Shown here: positions 30,101-39,769 of the stretch, in pieces
Numbering within the stretch: the stretch's first letter is position 1
How the letters are laid out: each line of letters begins with the position of its first letter
Origin: Marinomonas primoryensis
GTDB taxonomy: Bacteria; Pseudomonadota; Gammaproteobacteria; Pseudomonadales; Marinomonadaceae
Reading direction: 5' to 3'
Length of the DNA stretch: 64,000 nt
Assembly: GCF_013372285.1 (NCBI RefSeq)
Contig: NZ_CP054301.1
Span: forward strand, 2,156,001-2,220,000
Translations under genes and position numbers: made by a program
Notes under the pieces: generated by a model
What the model was told of the DNA's origin: nothing
Seen by the model: the letters and a program-made list of their open reading frames with translations, nothing else
Databases searched by the model: none

Positions 30101-30235
30101 TTAGAACAAGAGGAAAAACGCAGCGCAGCGACATCTCGCAGACGAGCTTCAGCCGGTCGAGTAAAAAATGACCCAAGAGCTTCTCGAGAAGAGCAAAGCG
30201 GCACTGAAACAACGTCAGATTCCCATGTAGAATAA
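27125..30235 (+). CDS. rne: Ribonuclease E
   Basis: 1036 residues from the ATG at 27125 ([30 protein letters not shown]). With this start, catalytic Asp302 and Asp346 and zinc-link Cys403/Cys406 (CPRC) fall within one residue of E. coli numbering. Order: S1 domain (~37-120), RNase H/5'-sensor/DNase I-like catalytic core (to ~400), zinc link and small domain (to ~500), a probable amphipathic membrane-anchor helix ([16 protein letters not shown], ~560), then a long disordered scaffold with Arg-rich RNA-binding clusters ([12 protein letters not shown]), an acidic Val-Glu-Ala repeat (~806-836) and a C-terminal GRVKNDPRA tail. It initiates mRNA decay and organises the degradosome. Confidence 0.96.
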   Translation: MIRMLINATQQEELRVALVDGQRLYDLDIESGSREQKKSNIYKGRITRIEPSLEAAFVDFGADRHGFLPLKEISKTYFSKKTNHEGRINIKDVLSEGQEVIVQVDKEERGNKGAALTTFVSLAGRYLVLMPNNPRAGGISRRIDGDDRSHLKEAMSGLNTPENGGLIVRTAGVGRSTEELQWDLDYLDTLWTSITKAATEKPAPFLIYQESNIVIRAIRDYLREDIGEVLIDEKDAYQDAINFVMQVMPHFKSRIKMYTDSTPLFNRFQIESQIETAFQREVRLPSGGSIVIDPTEALVSIDINSARATKGGDIEETALQTNLEAADEIARQLRLRDIGGLVVIDFIDMTPVRNQKEVETRMKNALEADRARVQIGRISRFGLLEMSRQRLRPSLGETSGIVCPRCNGQGFIRDVESLALSVLRLIEEECSKERTAQIRAVLPVSVATFLLNEKRTNIAKIEKRNSVHIILVPNPHMETPHFEVERIRDDSTVVAQNENSYSLVEAPEQPPYEPRQVNENVRPQAAVTSIAPKAPAPAHNAPTPAANKVTKSTQAKPSLLKRIMTALLGEPQTKTKQKPTSKTTPSKTASNTPAPSERNASSTPSGSRVNRNKRNVKHQNSDHGDNKTEQNRSTRQSRREQAEAETETKGNNRRNNRGNKQETPEPKVEKQEAAVKAPRQQQKEKEIPEVKERKRDRNDNRRRNGKLKDEVLEATKLQEQEDAALLEAAQNAVAESNENGDEPQRRSRRSRRSRRPQKEENNVQHESTEPDNQETNVVAESSETVKAETNTEETTSKSPSVKEPEAVEAVEAVEAVEAVEAVEAVEAVEAVEAVEAEQVSTTEAQQAIEEVVTESETPVETVKPKMSVKAQMSKVEQETPQVTEAPIADKPAVELSEDQVEDTVEAEATIEKKIEESVAPSEPEIKEAEPVEAIQQTTESEETKEETPENTGRSSRAPRRGRGKPATKQANTETKAPVELPAAILAQQEKLRLEQEEKRSAATSRRRASAGRVKNDPRASREEQSGTETTSDSHVE
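29540..29632 (+). repeat. 9-bp minisatellite inside rne (Val-Glu-Ala x10)
   Basis: Ten perfect tandem copies of GCTGTTGAA plus a final GCT. The unit is a multiple of three, so copy-number change keeps the reading frame. Confidence 0.97.
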
Positions 30236-30256
30236 AACCTACAAATTATATCTAAG

Positions 30257-30290
30257 AAAAAAAAGAGCCCGCATTATGCGGGCTCTTTTG
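30257..30290 (+). terminator. Terminator of rne
   Basis: 13-bp perfect stem AAAAGAGCCCGCA/TGCGGGCTCTTTT with a TTA loop. Confidence 0.92.
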
Positions 30291-30356
30291 CAAACAGATA
30301 AAATATACAATCTCAATAGTCTGATATGAACATAGATAACGGATAGGTATAAAACA

Positions 30357-32003
30357 ATGATCATTGATTTTTCTCGCTTCAAAGATTGGGCTTTAGTGGG
30401 TGATTTATTTGGAGGTGCGACTACTGCCATCGTTTCCCTTCCCCTTGCTCTAGCTTTTGGTGTTGCGTCAGGTGCTGGCGCAGAGGCAGGATTATGGGGG
30501 GCGATACTTGTCGGTTTTTTTGCCGCTGTTTTTGGTGGATCAACCAGCCTAATTTCTGAGCCAACAGGCCCAATGACGGTAATCATGACCGCCGTACTCA
30601 CCAGTATGATTGCGAGCAGCCCTGAAGGCGGGGTGGCCATGGCTTTCACTGTTGTTATGATAGCTGGCCTGTTTCAAATCACACTTGGTTACCTAAAATT
30701 AGGAAAATACATCACTCTAATGCCGTACAGTGTCATTTCAGGCTTTATGTCTGGCATTGGCATTATTTTAATCATTCTTCAGCTCGCTCCATTCCTAGGA
30801 CATCCCTCACCCTCTGGCGGAGTCATAGGAACGCTTACTGCGCTGCCAAAACTGCTAATGAATCTGAAATTTTCAGAACTTTTTTTAGGACTTTTAACGT
30901 TAGGTGTTCTGTTCTACCTACCTAAACATTGGCGTCGTTACGTACCTCCTCAACTGGTTGCCCTAGTCGTTATCACATTAGTATCTGTCATTCTCTTTAA
31001 TGACACTGACGTTCGCCGTATTGGCGTCATTCCATCTGGACTACCCTCTATCAACTGGCCTCATTTTGAAAGCCCTGTCATCATAGAAATGATTATAGAT
31101 GGACTCGTCCTTGGAACACTAGGCTGTATCGACACACTATTAACTGCTGTCATCGCCGATAGCTTAACCCGTAAAGAACATGATTCGAATCGTGAATTAA
31201 TAGGTCAAGGTATAGCGAATTTCTTCTCAGGCCTATTGGGAGGACTACCAGGTGCTGGTGCAACCATGGGCACCGTGGTCAACATTCAATCTGGAGGAAA
31301 GTCTCCTATAGCCGCCATTGCAAGAGCATTCATTTTGCTATTGGTTGTGCTTGGTGCCTCTGAACTTATCAGTCCGATTCCTATGGCTGTATTGGCAGGC
31401 ATTGCCCTGTATGTGGGTATCAACATTCTTGACTGGAGCTTTCTAAAACGCGCCCATAAAATAGCCTTATCTCCTACCATCATCATGTACGGAGTAATGA
31501 CGCTCACTGTCTTTGTCGATCTAATGGTCGCAGTAGGAATCGGTGTCTTCATTGCCAACATTATTACGATAGAGAAACTCAGCCGACTGCAGTCTGGAAA
31601 TGTAAAGGCCATTAGTGATGCTGACGATGACGTGCCTTTAACTGACGAAGAAAAGCAGCTACTTGATGAGGCAGACGGGAAAGTTTTACTGTTCTATTTG
31701 TCTGGTCCAATGATTTTTGGCGCCAGTAAAGCCATCGCAAAACATCACAACCGCATCCATAATTATAAAGCGGTTGTATTGGATTTAAGCGCCGTTCCTA
31801 TGATGGATCTAACCATCAGCTTAGCGCTAGAAAATGCAATAAAAGATGCGATAGAAGCAGATTGCGCCGTTTATATCTTTAGTCCGAACGGACAAACCAC
31901 AGAACGTTTAGAAAAATTGGGTGTATTGAAGCGTCTACCACATAATGCCTTCTGTGATTCACGAAAATCCGCACTCATGCTAGCCATTAATAATCTCGGT
32001 TAG
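30357..32003 (+). CDS. SulP/SLC26-family anion transporter with STAS domain
   Basis: 548 residues. The membrane part (~10-400, about 12 segments) begins with DLFGGATTAIVSLPLALAFGVASG and STSLISEPTGPMTVIMTAVL, typical of bacterial SulP proteins. A C-terminal cytoplasmic STAS domain (~435-545: KVLLFYLSGPMIFGASKAIAKHHNRI, VVLDLSAVPMMDLTISLALENAI) follows. SulP members move sulfate, bicarbonate or dicarboxylates; no carbonic anhydrase or sulfur gene is adjacent to decide. It probably has its own promoter after the rne terminator. Confidence 0.9.
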   Translation: MIIDFSRFKDWALVGDLFGGATTAIVSLPLALAFGVASGAGAEAGLWGAILVGFFAAVFGGSTSLISEPTGPMTVIMTAVLTSMIASSPEGGVAMAFTVVMIAGLFQITLGYLKLGKYITLMPYSVISGFMSGIGIILIILQLAPFLGHPSPSGGVIGTLTALPKLLMNLKFSELFLGLLTLGVLFYLPKHWRRYVPPQLVALVVITLVSVILFNDTDVRRIGVIPSGLPSINWPHFESPVIIEMIIDGLVLGTLGCIDTLLTAVIADSLTRKEHDSNRELIGQGIANFFSGLLGGLPGAGATMGTVVNIQSGGKSPIAAIARAFILLLVVLGASELISPIPMAVLAGIALYVGINILDWSFLKRAHKIALSPTIIMYGVMTLTVFVDLMVAVGIGVFIANIITIEKLSRLQSGNVKAISDADDDVPLTDEEKQLLDEADGKVLLFYLSGPMIFGASKAIAKHHNRIHNYKAVVLDLSAVPMMDLTISLALENAIKDAIEADCAVYIFSPNGQTTERLEKLGVLKRLPHNAFCDSRKSALMLAINNLG

Positions 32004-32035
32004 CGCTCAATCATAAGAAAAATTTTGAACAAAAA

Positions 32036-32062
32036 AAAAGCCGCTTTTAAAAGCGGCTTTTA
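32036..32062. terminator. Bidirectional terminator between sulP-type gene and aceF
   Basis: AAAAGCCGCTTTT/AAAAGCGGCTTTT inverted repeat with A run upstream and T run downstream, between convergent genes. Confidence 0.88.
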
Positions 32063-32094
32063 TGTACACTAGCAATATGGATCAAAGCGACTCA

Positions 32095-34020
32095 TTAAAG
32101 AGACAAGCGACGCACATCACTTAATAGCGAATTCAAGAACGTCATAAAGCGACCAGCATCTCCACCGTTAACCGCTCTGTGATCATAAGACAAACACAGT
32201 GGCAACATAGTGCGAGGCTGGAACTCTTTGCCGTTCCAGCGTGGTTCAATGTCCGCTTTAGAAACACCAAGGATACCCACTTCAGGACAATTGACGATAG
32301 GTGTAAATCCTGTACCGCCAATAGCACCTAAGCTAGAGATAGTGAAACAACCACCTTGCATATCAACAGGCTTAAGTTGCTTACTAAGGGCCTTCTTAAT
32401 TAACTCGTTTGCTTCTTTAGCGATCTGAACCACTGACTTCTTGTCAACATCACGCAATACAGGAACCACCAAACCTACCGGTGAATCCACTGCAATACCA
32501 ATGTGTACATAGCCTTTCTGGACATAGCTTTCACCATCAGCCATCAGCGACACGTTAAAGCTAGGGTTCGCGACCATCGCCTGAGCAACCGCTTTAATCA
32601 AGAACGGAAGTGGCGTCAGCTTAATACCTTGCTTCTCCATCTCTCCTTTCAAGCCCTTACGGAAGCCTTCAAGATCTGTAATATCAGCTTTATCGAACTG
32701 CGTAACCTGAGGCACAACAAGCGCGTTGCGAACCATATTTTGAGCAGTTAAGCGCTGAATCTTACTCATCTTAACAACTTCGATCTCACCGAATTTGCTA
32801 AAGTCTTGATCTGGAACCGTTGGCAAACCAGAACCTGACGTAACACCACCTGCTGGAGCTGAAACAGCTTTTTGCACCGCTGCTTTAACATAAGCATGCA
32901 AATCTTCTTTCGTAATACGGCCACGAGGACCCGTAGCACGAACAAGAGCAAGCTCAACGCCCAATTCACGAGCAAGCATGCGAACCGCAGGTCCAGCATG
33001 AACTTTCGTAGATGGCGTTGACAGCACAGCAGACTGATCGACTGGCGCGGCTTTAACCGCACTAGCTTGAGGCGCAGTGGCAACAGGTTCTGCTTTTTCA
33101 GCAACAACAGGCGCCGCTACCGGCACAGAACCACCTTCAACTTCTAACTCAAGAACAGCATGACCCTCAGAAACCTTGTCGCCCACTTTGATCGAAACAG
33201 ATTTAACCGTTCCAGACTTAGGTGCAGGGATTTCCATAGATGCTTTATCAGTTTCAAGAACGATAATTGAATCGCCCTCTGCAACTTTATCACCAGCAGA
33301 AACAGCCACCTCAATAACTTCAACGCCTTCTGCGCCGCCGATATCAGGAACATTAACCGTTTCAACACCACCAGCTACAGGTGCTGCTGTCACTGGAGCA
33401 GCCTCTATTTGCTGTGGCGCTTCTGCGGCTTCAGCAACAGGAGCACTAGATTCAGCAATAACCACTAAAATATCAGCACCTTCCGAAACAGTATCGCCAA
33501 TTTTAATAGATATTTTTCCAACTTTACCGGTAAACGGTGAAGGAATATCCATCGATGCTTTGTCAGTTTCCAATACAATTATAGAGTCACCCTCTTCAAC
33601 CATATCGCCTTCTGCAACACAGATTTCAATGACTTCAACATCTGTTGCGCCACCAATATCAGGTACAGAAACTTTCTTATCACTAGAAGCAGACGGCGTC
33701 GAAGTTGGAGCTGCCTTGGCTTTAGGAGCCTCTGCAACGACTGGAGCATCTTCTTTCGCTTCAGGCGCAGATGCAGCAGCACCTTCAATCTCGATAACAA
33801 TAACGTCATCGCCTTCAGAGACTTTGTCGCCCACTTTAACGGAAATGCTTGTTACCTTACCAGCCATGGAAGATGGAACATCCATAGAGGCTTTATCCGT
33901 TTCTAATACAATTATAGATTGGTCAACTTCAACAGTATCGCCAACCTTAATACTGATCTCGATAACTTCGACATCAGTCGCACCACCAATATCCGGTACT
34001 CGAATGATTTCAGTACTCAC
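32095..34020 (-). CDS. aceF: Pyruvate dehydrogenase E2 (dihydrolipoyl acetyltransferase)
   Basis: 641 residues. Three N-terminal lipoyl domains carry ETDKAS motifs with lysines at 43, 154 and 259, joined by Ala/Pro/Val-rich linkers. An E1/E3-binding domain (AGPAVRMLARELGVELALVRATGPRGRITKEDLHAYV) and the catalytic acetyltransferase domain follow, the latter ending in LSYDHRAVNGGDAGRFM with the catalytic His. It forms the core of the complex that turns pyruvate into acetyl-CoA. It is downstream of aceE by 90 bases; no lpd gene follows. Confidence 0.97.
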   Translation of the reverse strand: MSTEIIRVPDIGGATDVEVIEISIKVGDTVEVDQSIIVLETDKASMDVPSSMAGKVTSISVKVGDKVSEGDDVIVIEIEGAAASAPEAKEDAPVVAEAPKAKAAPTSTPSASSDKKVSVPDIGGATDVEVIEICVAEGDMVEEGDSIIVLETDKASMDIPSPFTGKVGKISIKIGDTVSEGADILVVIAESSAPVAEAAEAPQQIEAAPVTAAPVAGGVETVNVPDIGGAEGVEVIEVAVSAGDKVAEGDSIIVLETDKASMEIPAPKSGTVKSVSIKVGDKVSEGHAVLELEVEGGSVPVAAPVVAEKAEPVATAPQASAVKAAPVDQSAVLSTPSTKVHAGPAVRMLARELGVELALVRATGPRGRITKEDLHAYVKAAVQKAVSAPAGGVTSGSGLPTVPDQDFSKFGEIEVVKMSKIQRLTAQNMVRNALVVPQVTQFDKADITDLEGFRKGLKGEMEKQGIKLTPLPFLIKAVAQAMVANPSFNVSLMADGESYVQKGYVHIGIAVDSPVGLVVPVLRDVDKKSVVQIAKEANELIKKALSKQLKPVDMQGGCFTISSLGAIGGTGFTPIVNCPEVGILGVSKADIEPRWNGKEFQPRTMLPLCLSYDHRAVNGGDAGRFMTFLNSLLSDVRRLSL

Positions 34021-34110
34021 AGAAATCTCCTTCGTCGTATAGACGCATCAAACTTAAAAACTTATCTGACTCAAGATACTCTTGAGTCAGATACCTAGCT
34101 TGTTGGGTAA

Positions 34111-36777
34111 TTAGCAAGTTACTGGGTTTGGCTTTTCTGGATCAAGACCAAACTTAGCAATCGCCCCACTAACTACAGATGCATCAATCACACCGTCTTT
34201 CGCCAGCGCGTTCAAAGCAGAAACAACGACCCAATAACGGTTAATTTCAAAGAAATGACGTAATTGTGCACGTGTATCACTGCGACCAAAACCATCCGTA
34301 CCTAGCACATTGTACGTACTCTTAATGAACGGACGAATTTGATCTGCGAACAATTTAATATGATCGGTAGATGCAATAACTGGACCTTTACCATCCAAGC
34401 AAGACTCGACATATGACTGACGAGCTTCCTCTTCTGGATGAAGCATAGACCAACGACTTGCATCAAGACCTTCGCGACGCAATTCATTGAATGATGTTAT
34501 GCTCCAAATATCAGAGTTTACACCAAAGTCGTTAAAGAGAATTTCTGCAGCGGCTTCCACTTCACGAAGAATGACACCAGAACCAAGTAATTGTACCTGT
34601 TTCTTATTGGCTTTCTTCTCATGAGATTTAAGCTTATACATCCCTTTAATGATGCCGTCCTCAACACCTTCAGGCATATCTTCATGAGCGTAGTTTTCAT
34701 TCATTACAGTTAGGTAATAGAAAACACTCTCTTTTTCCTGATACATACGACGCAAGCCATCTTGAACAATGACAGCCACTTCGTAAGAGTAAGTCGGATC
34801 GTAAGATATGCAGTTAGGGATAAGACCAGCCTGAATATGGGAATGACCATCTTCATGCTGTAAGCCTTCGCCATTCAACGTAGTACGACCTGCAGTCGCA
34901 CCAATCAAGAAACCACGTGCCTGTGAATCACCGGCAGCCCAAGCCAAATCACCAATACGCTGGAATCCGAACATTGAGTAATAGATGTAAACAGGAATCA
35001 TTGGAAGAGCGCTGTTGGCATAAGACGTAGCCAATGCTAACCAGGCAGAGAATGCACCAGGCTCATTAATGCCCTCTTGAAGGATTTGACCATCCGCAGA
35101 TTCTTTGTAATACATTATCTGAGTATGATCATGAGGCGTATAACGCTGACCTTCAGAAGAGTAAATACCTAGCTGACGGAACATGCCTTCCATACCAAAC
35201 GTACGCGCTTCATCTGCAACGATTGGAACGACACGCTTGCCGATTTTTTTATCTTTAACCATAACATTCAGCGCACGCACAAATGCCATAGTCGTAGAAA
35301 TTTCACGCCCCTTTGTTCCCGCAATTTGAGCTTTGAAGGCTTCTAAAGAAGGTACTTCAAGCGCTTCGCAATCGTGGTTACGAATAGGGAAAGCACCATG
35401 CAATTCTTTACGACGAGAGCGCATGTATTGCATTTCTGGGCTGTCTTCAGCCGGTTTGTAATACGGTAAGTCTTTTAGGTCTTCATCGCTGATAGGAATA
35501 CCGAATTTATCACGAAACAGAGCAAGTGACTCTTCATCTAACTTCTTAGTTTGGTGCGCTGTATTTTGCGCTTCAGCCGCTTTAAACATGCCGTAACCTT
35601 TAACGGTTTGCGCCAAGATAACAGTCGGTTGACCTTTATGAGAAGTTGCTTCGGAATACGCTGCGTAAACTTTGTAAGGATCATGCCCGCCGCGATTAAG
35701 ATTCATAATCTCATCGTCAGTCATGTCTTTAACCATTTCTAGCAACTCTGGATATTTGCCGAAGAAATGTTCACGAGTATAAGCACCACCATTTGCTTTG
35801 TAGTTCTGAAGTTCACCATCGCAAACCTCGTTCATACGCTTAACAAGCAAACCGTTATGATCTTTCGCGAAAAGAGGATCCCAATGACGACCCCATAAAC
35901 ACTTGACCACATTCCAGCCAGCGCCACGGAATACACCTTCAAGTTCCTGAACAATTTTACTGTTACCACGTACAGGGCCATCAAGACGCTGTAGGTTACA
36001 GTTGATCACGAAAATAAGGTTTTCTAGGTTTTCACGTCCAGCAAGCGCAATTGCACCTAAAGATTCAGGTTCGTCACACTCACCATCACCAAGGAACGCC
36101 CATACTTTACGATCGCCTTGATCAATAAGACCACGACTATGCTGGTACTTCATTACATGTGCTTGATAAATGGCTTGTAATGGCCCAAGACCCATAGATA
36201 CCGTTGGGAACTGCCAGTAATCAGGCATTAACCAAGGGTGTGGGTAAGAAGAGATACCTTTGCCATCTACTTCACGACGGAAGTTATCTAACTGCTCATC
36301 AGTCAAACGACCTTCAATGTATGAGCGAGCGTAAATACCTGGAGAGATATGGCCTTGGAAAAAAACCATATCAGCTTGTTGTTTACCGTCATTACCACGG
36401 AAAAAGTGGTTAAAACCGATATCATAAAGCGTTGCCGCAGAAGAAAAGCTCGTAATGTGGCCACCAAGTGTTGAATCAACACGGTTTGCCTTCATTACCA
36501 TAGCCAATGCATTCCAACGAATTATAGAACGTATACGACGCTCCATAAATACATCACCCGGTAATGGCTTCTCATTTTCAGGAGCAATTGTATTCCGGTA
36601 TGCCGTCGTGATAGACGAAGGCATTGATGTGCCAGCTTTTGAAGCTTCATTCGATAAACGATTTAAAATGTATTGTGCGCGATCAGGACCTTCTTCGCGA
36701 AGGACAGACTCAAGCGCATCGACCCACTCTTTGGTTTCAATTGGATCAATGTCTTCGAGAATATGCTGCTCAGTCAT
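34111..36777 (-). CDS. aceE: Pyruvate dehydrogenase E1 (homodimeric type)
   Basis: 888 residues, the normal length for the gammaproteobacterial homodimeric E1. The thiamine-diphosphate motif spans GDGECDEPES to NLIFVINCNLQRLDGPVRGN. GHISPGIYARSYIEGRLTDEQLDNFRRE and GLQHEDGHSHIQAGLIPNCISYDPTYSYE are canonical. It decarboxylates pyruvate and acetylates the E2 lipoyl groups. No pdhR regulator gene is adjacent, unlike enterobacteria. Confidence 0.97.
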   Translation of the reverse strand: MTEQHILEDIDPIETKEWVDALESVLREEGPDRAQYILNRLSNEASKAGTSMPSSITTAYRNTIAPENEKPLPGDVFMERRIRSIIRWNALAMVMKANRVDSTLGGHITSFSSAATLYDIGFNHFFRGNDGKQQADMVFFQGHISPGIYARSYIEGRLTDEQLDNFRREVDGKGISSYPHPWLMPDYWQFPTVSMGLGPLQAIYQAHVMKYQHSRGLIDQGDRKVWAFLGDGECDEPESLGAIALAGRENLENLIFVINCNLQRLDGPVRGNSKIVQELEGVFRGAGWNVVKCLWGRHWDPLFAKDHNGLLVKRMNEVCDGELQNYKANGGAYTREHFFGKYPELLEMVKDMTDDEIMNLNRGGHDPYKVYAAYSEATSHKGQPTVILAQTVKGYGMFKAAEAQNTAHQTKKLDEESLALFRDKFGIPISDEDLKDLPYYKPAEDSPEMQYMRSRRKELHGAFPIRNHDCEALEVPSLEAFKAQIAGTKGREISTTMAFVRALNVMVKDKKIGKRVVPIVADEARTFGMEGMFRQLGIYSSEGQRYTPHDHTQIMYYKESADGQILQEGINEPGAFSAWLALATSYANSALPMIPVYIYYSMFGFQRIGDLAWAAGDSQARGFLIGATAGRTTLNGEGLQHEDGHSHIQAGLIPNCISYDPTYSYEVAVIVQDGLRRMYQEKESVFYYLTVMNENYAHEDMPEGVEDGIIKGMYKLKSHEKKANKKQVQLLGSGVILREVEAAAEILFNDFGVNSDIWSITSFNELRREGLDASRWSMLHPEEEARQSYVESCLDGKGPVIASTDHIKLFADQIRPFIKSTYNVLGTDGFGRSDTRAQLRHFFEINRYWVVVSALNALAKDGVIDASVVSGAIAKFGLDPEKPNPVTC

Positions 36778-37619
36778 CGTGTTAATAACTCCCGCTATTA
36801 GAACAGATACTAACCTACCAAGATCAATTATGTATTAATGTCTTAGAGGCTACTTAAACGAGCCGTCGGACCCTATTTATATAGCTATAAAAATAGCTAT
36901 ATAAAGATCCAGCCGACCTAGGATAAAACGACACACTAGTTTACTTATGTTTAAAGCGTCGTTTTATACGTTCCAATGGCAACTCTTATTGTTTTTATAT
37001 TTTGTCCATTGCATCGACCACTAAATTTTCTAGTCGGCTCGCTTCCAATTTGGGTTTGGTTCATCAAACCCAACATTAAGTTTTTACATACAAATAGCGT
37101 TACTAAATGCACATAAAAATTCAAAACTATTTACTAAACTGCGTACGTAAAACGCACACATAGTATAAAAACTTTACCTAAACCTTACATGTAGTGGGGA
37201 TAAACTCACCATAACAGGGTCTAATTTGGGCCTAAGATTAACACCTAATCAAGAGATCGCCTAGCCACCCACATAAAGATCGAAGCCAGCAAGACACTTT
37301 TGAAGCTTTAAAATGCCATGATGCATACCGAAAAACTGACAGTAAACCATGCCAACCCTCTAGAATGCGATACAAACACATTGGAATTCACTAAATCTAT
37401 GGCTTGTATAAATATCGTGAATTACCTGCATTTTTCAAAAAAAATCACAAAAACAAGCTTAAGACAGCAAATACGAGCTAACAACCAACCCCAAAAACAA
37501 GCTTTATAAACCATAACGTCAAGGTTATTACGCAGTGCAAACTGAGATTGTGGAAAAACAAAAAAATGGTGTCTCCCATAGAAAGCCTAAGTAAATCAAG
37601 GAATATAGAAAAAACAACA
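36778..37619. other. Gene-free interval upstream of aceE and nadC
   Basis: About 840 bases without a credible gene. It is A+T-rich by eye, and a 63-residue plus-strand reading near 37318-37509 has no ribosome site or family resemblance. Two long inverted repeats lie on the aceE side (36876-36905 and 36923-36967). The divergent arrangement means it must hold the aceE and nadC promoters. Confidence 0.6.
36876..36905. promoter_or_regulatory. Perfect 13-bp inverted repeat upstream of aceE
   Basis: TTTATATAGCTAT and its exact complement separated by AAAA, about 100 bases before the aceE ATG. There is no T tract, so it is not a classical terminator. It does not match the PdhR-type TTGGTnnnACCAA site. 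Confidence 0.6.
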
Positions 37620-37648
37620 CTGACGCAACATTAATATAGCGCTACAAT
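37620..37648 (+). promoter_or_regulatory. Probable sigma-70 promoter of nadC-ackA-pta
   Basis: CTGACG and TACAAT separated by 17 bp, 35 bases before the nadC ATG, which itself follows TTAGGA. Confidence 0.6.
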
Positions 37649-37682
37649 ACCTATTTTATTATGTGGCATATTAGGATAGTAC

Positions 37683-38537
37683 ATGACCCTTATGAGCGCT
37701 CTATTAAGCGAGCACATTCAATCGCAAGTTGCTTTTTCGTTGAAAGAAGATATAGGTTCAGGTGACATTACTGCCCAGCTCATTCCTGATGACCAAGAAA
37801 TCACCGCCACTATTATAAGCCGCGAGCACACTGTTTTATGCGGTCAAGCATGGGTGAATGAAGTATTTTCTCAGCTAGAAGGGAAAGTTTCCCTTGAGTG
37901 GAAAAAAAATGAAGGCGACCTACTGGAGCCTAATCACGTTTTCTTAACGCTTAAAGGTCACGCCAGAAGCATTTTAACAGGTGAAAGAACCGCATTAAAC
38001 TTCTTACAAACTTTGTCTTACACTGCCAATATCACTCGCCAGTATTCGCAGATCGTAGAAAATACGAAACTCACTATTTTAGACACTCGTAAAACATTGC
38101 CCGGCATGCGACAAGCTCAAAAATATGCGGTGACGGTAGGTGGTGGAAAAAATCATCGTATGGGCTTATACGACGCATTTTTAATAAAAGAAAACCATAT
38201 TATGGCCGCTGGCTCCATCGCCAATGCCGTTAGCATGGCAAAAACAATCGCCCCAGGCAAAACAATAGAAGTTGAAACAGAGAACCTCGAAGAAGTCGCT
38301 ATGGCAGTGGATGCTGGTGCCGACATTATTATGCTGGATAACTTTTCATATGAAGACATGACCACCGCGGTCTCTCGCTTTCAAGGCCAAGTGAAATTTG
38401 AAGCGTCTGGAAATATGACCAAAGAGCAACTTTTGAAAGTAGCAGAAACGGGTGTTGATTTTGTCTCTATTGGTGCCTTAACAAAACACGTTCAAGCAAT
38501 AGATCTATCTTTGCGCGTATCCCAGGAAAAAGTATGA
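37683..38537 (+). CDS. nadC: Nicotinate-nucleotide pyrophosphorylase (quinolinate phosphoribosyltransferase)
   Basis: 284 residues. It makes nicotinate mononucleotide from quinolinate and PRPP in NAD synthesis. Conserved: LKEDIGSGDITAQLIP, GERTALNFLQTLS, LDTRKTLPGMRQAQKYAVTVGGGKNHRMGLYDAFLIKENH, EVETENLEEV and MLDNFSYEDM. Its last bases overlap the start of ackA (ATGA), so the NAD and acetate genes are translationally coupled, which is an unusual pairing. Confidence 0.97.
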   Translation: MTLMSALLSEHIQSQVAFSLKEDIGSGDITAQLIPDDQEITATIISREHTVLCGQAWVNEVFSQLEGKVSLEWKKNEGDLLEPNHVFLTLKGHARSILTGERTALNFLQTLSYTANITRQYSQIVENTKLTILDTRKTLPGMRQAQKYAVTVGGGKNHRMGLYDAFLIKENHIMAAGSIANAVSMAKTIAPGKTIEVETENLEEVAMAVDAGADIIMLDNFSYEDMTTAVSRFQGQVKFEASGNMTKEQLLKVAETGVDFVSIGALTKHVQAIDLSLRVSQEKV

Positions 38538-39724
38538 AAGATAGTATTCTAGTCATTAATTGCGGAAGCTCCTCTTTAAAATTTGCCATCTTAGCCAATG
38601 CAGGCCAGACAACGCTGGTTGAAGGTATCGCCGACAGGTTGGGTTCAAGTGAAAGTAGCATTACCTTCAAATACCAAGAAAAAAAAAGTATCGTCATGCT
38701 TGACGAAGGCAGCCATAAGAACGCCGTTACTCAAGTCAAGCTATGGTTAAATGCTCACTTAGATATTGAACACTCATTGATGGGAATCGGCCATCGAGTG
38801 GTTCATGGCGGTGAAGCATTCACTAAGTCTGTATTGATCAATCAAGAGGTCATAAACGGCATAACAGATTGTTCGAAATTCGCCCCACTACACAATCCAG
38901 CGCATGCCAAAGGCATAGAAGTGGCTTTTGAGCTTTTTCCTGGACTTCCTCAAGTGGCAGTTTTCGATACAGCTTTTCATCAAACACTTGCACCAGAGCA
39001 ATTCCTGTACCCTATTCCCATGAGCTTTTATCGAGAACATCATTTTCGAAAATATGGATTCCATGGCACCAGCTATCGTTATATCAGCCAGCGATTAGCG
39101 CAAATTTCGCTAGGCAGCGATCAACAAGGCGTACTCGTCGCCCACTTAGGCAATGGCGCTAGCACTTGCGCAATCAATCATGGTCAATCATCTGATACAA
39201 GCATGGGTATCACCCCATTAGAAGGGTTAATGATGGGGACCCGCTCAGGCAGCCTAGACCCAAGTCTCATTTCTTTTATCAGTCATGCTGAAAATATTTC
39301 AGCGGACGAGGCTCTGGATATTCTTAGCAAGAAAAGCGGTTTACTTGGAGTATCGGAAATATCCAATGATTGCAGAACACTTGAAGAAGCAATGGCATCA
39401 GGTGACCAAAGAGCAAAGCTGGCTTTAGATATGTTTGCAGCACGTACGGCGAAACATTTGGCGAGTGTAGCAACGACGTTAGAGAGCATTGATCATTTAG
39501 TCTTTACTGGTGGTATCGGAGAAAATTCGAGCTATTTGCGTCAGGTGATTTGTAATCACCTGAAAGCACTAAATATCAATATAGACTCGACACTTAATGA
39601 AAAAGCACCACGTGGCGCAGAATATGACATCACAGCAAACAATAGCAACACAACCGTTTGGATCATTCCAACAAACGAAGAGTTAATGATTGCATTGGAT
39701 ACTATTAGCTTAATTCAACATTGA
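38534..39724 (+). CDS. ackA: Acetate kinase
   Basis: 396 residues. It interconverts acetate/ATP and acetyl phosphate/ADP. Conserved: ILVINCGSSSLKFAIL, GHRVVHGGEAFTKSV, PLHNPAHAKGI, VAVFDTAFHQTL, YGFHGTSYRYIS, VAHLGNGAST and FTGGIGENSSYLR. It forms the acetate switch with pta, 45 bases downstream. Confidence 0.97.
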   Translation: MKDSILVINCGSSSLKFAILANAGQTTLVEGIADRLGSSESSITFKYQEKKSIVMLDEGSHKNAVTQVKLWLNAHLDIEHSLMGIGHRVVHGGEAFTKSVLINQEVINGITDCSKFAPLHNPAHAKGIEVAFELFPGLPQVAVFDTAFHQTLAPEQFLYPIPMSFYREHHFRKYGFHGTSYRYISQRLAQISLGSDQQGVLVAHLGNGASTCAINHGQSSDTSMGITPLEGLMMGTRSGSLDPSLISFISHAENISADEALDILSKKSGLLGVSEISNDCRTLEEAMASGDQRAKLALDMFAARTAKHLASVATTLESIDHLVFTGGIGENSSYLRQVICNHLKALNINIDSTLNEKAPRGAEYDITANNSNTTVWIIPTNEELMIALDTISLIQH

Positions 39725-39769
39725 TCATGACCGTGCTCCCATAATGGACTAACTTAGGATTCATCAGAT

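Noticed and set aside
33176-34042. 288-residue open reading frame on the plus strand
   Set aside because: It is antisense to the lipoyl repeats of aceF; its Ser/Thr/Ile-rich repetitive sequence mirrors that gene.
37318-37509. 63-residue plus-strand reading in the gene-free interval
   Set aside because: No ribosome site, no recognisable motif, and A+T-rich Asn/Lys/Thr composition expected by chance.
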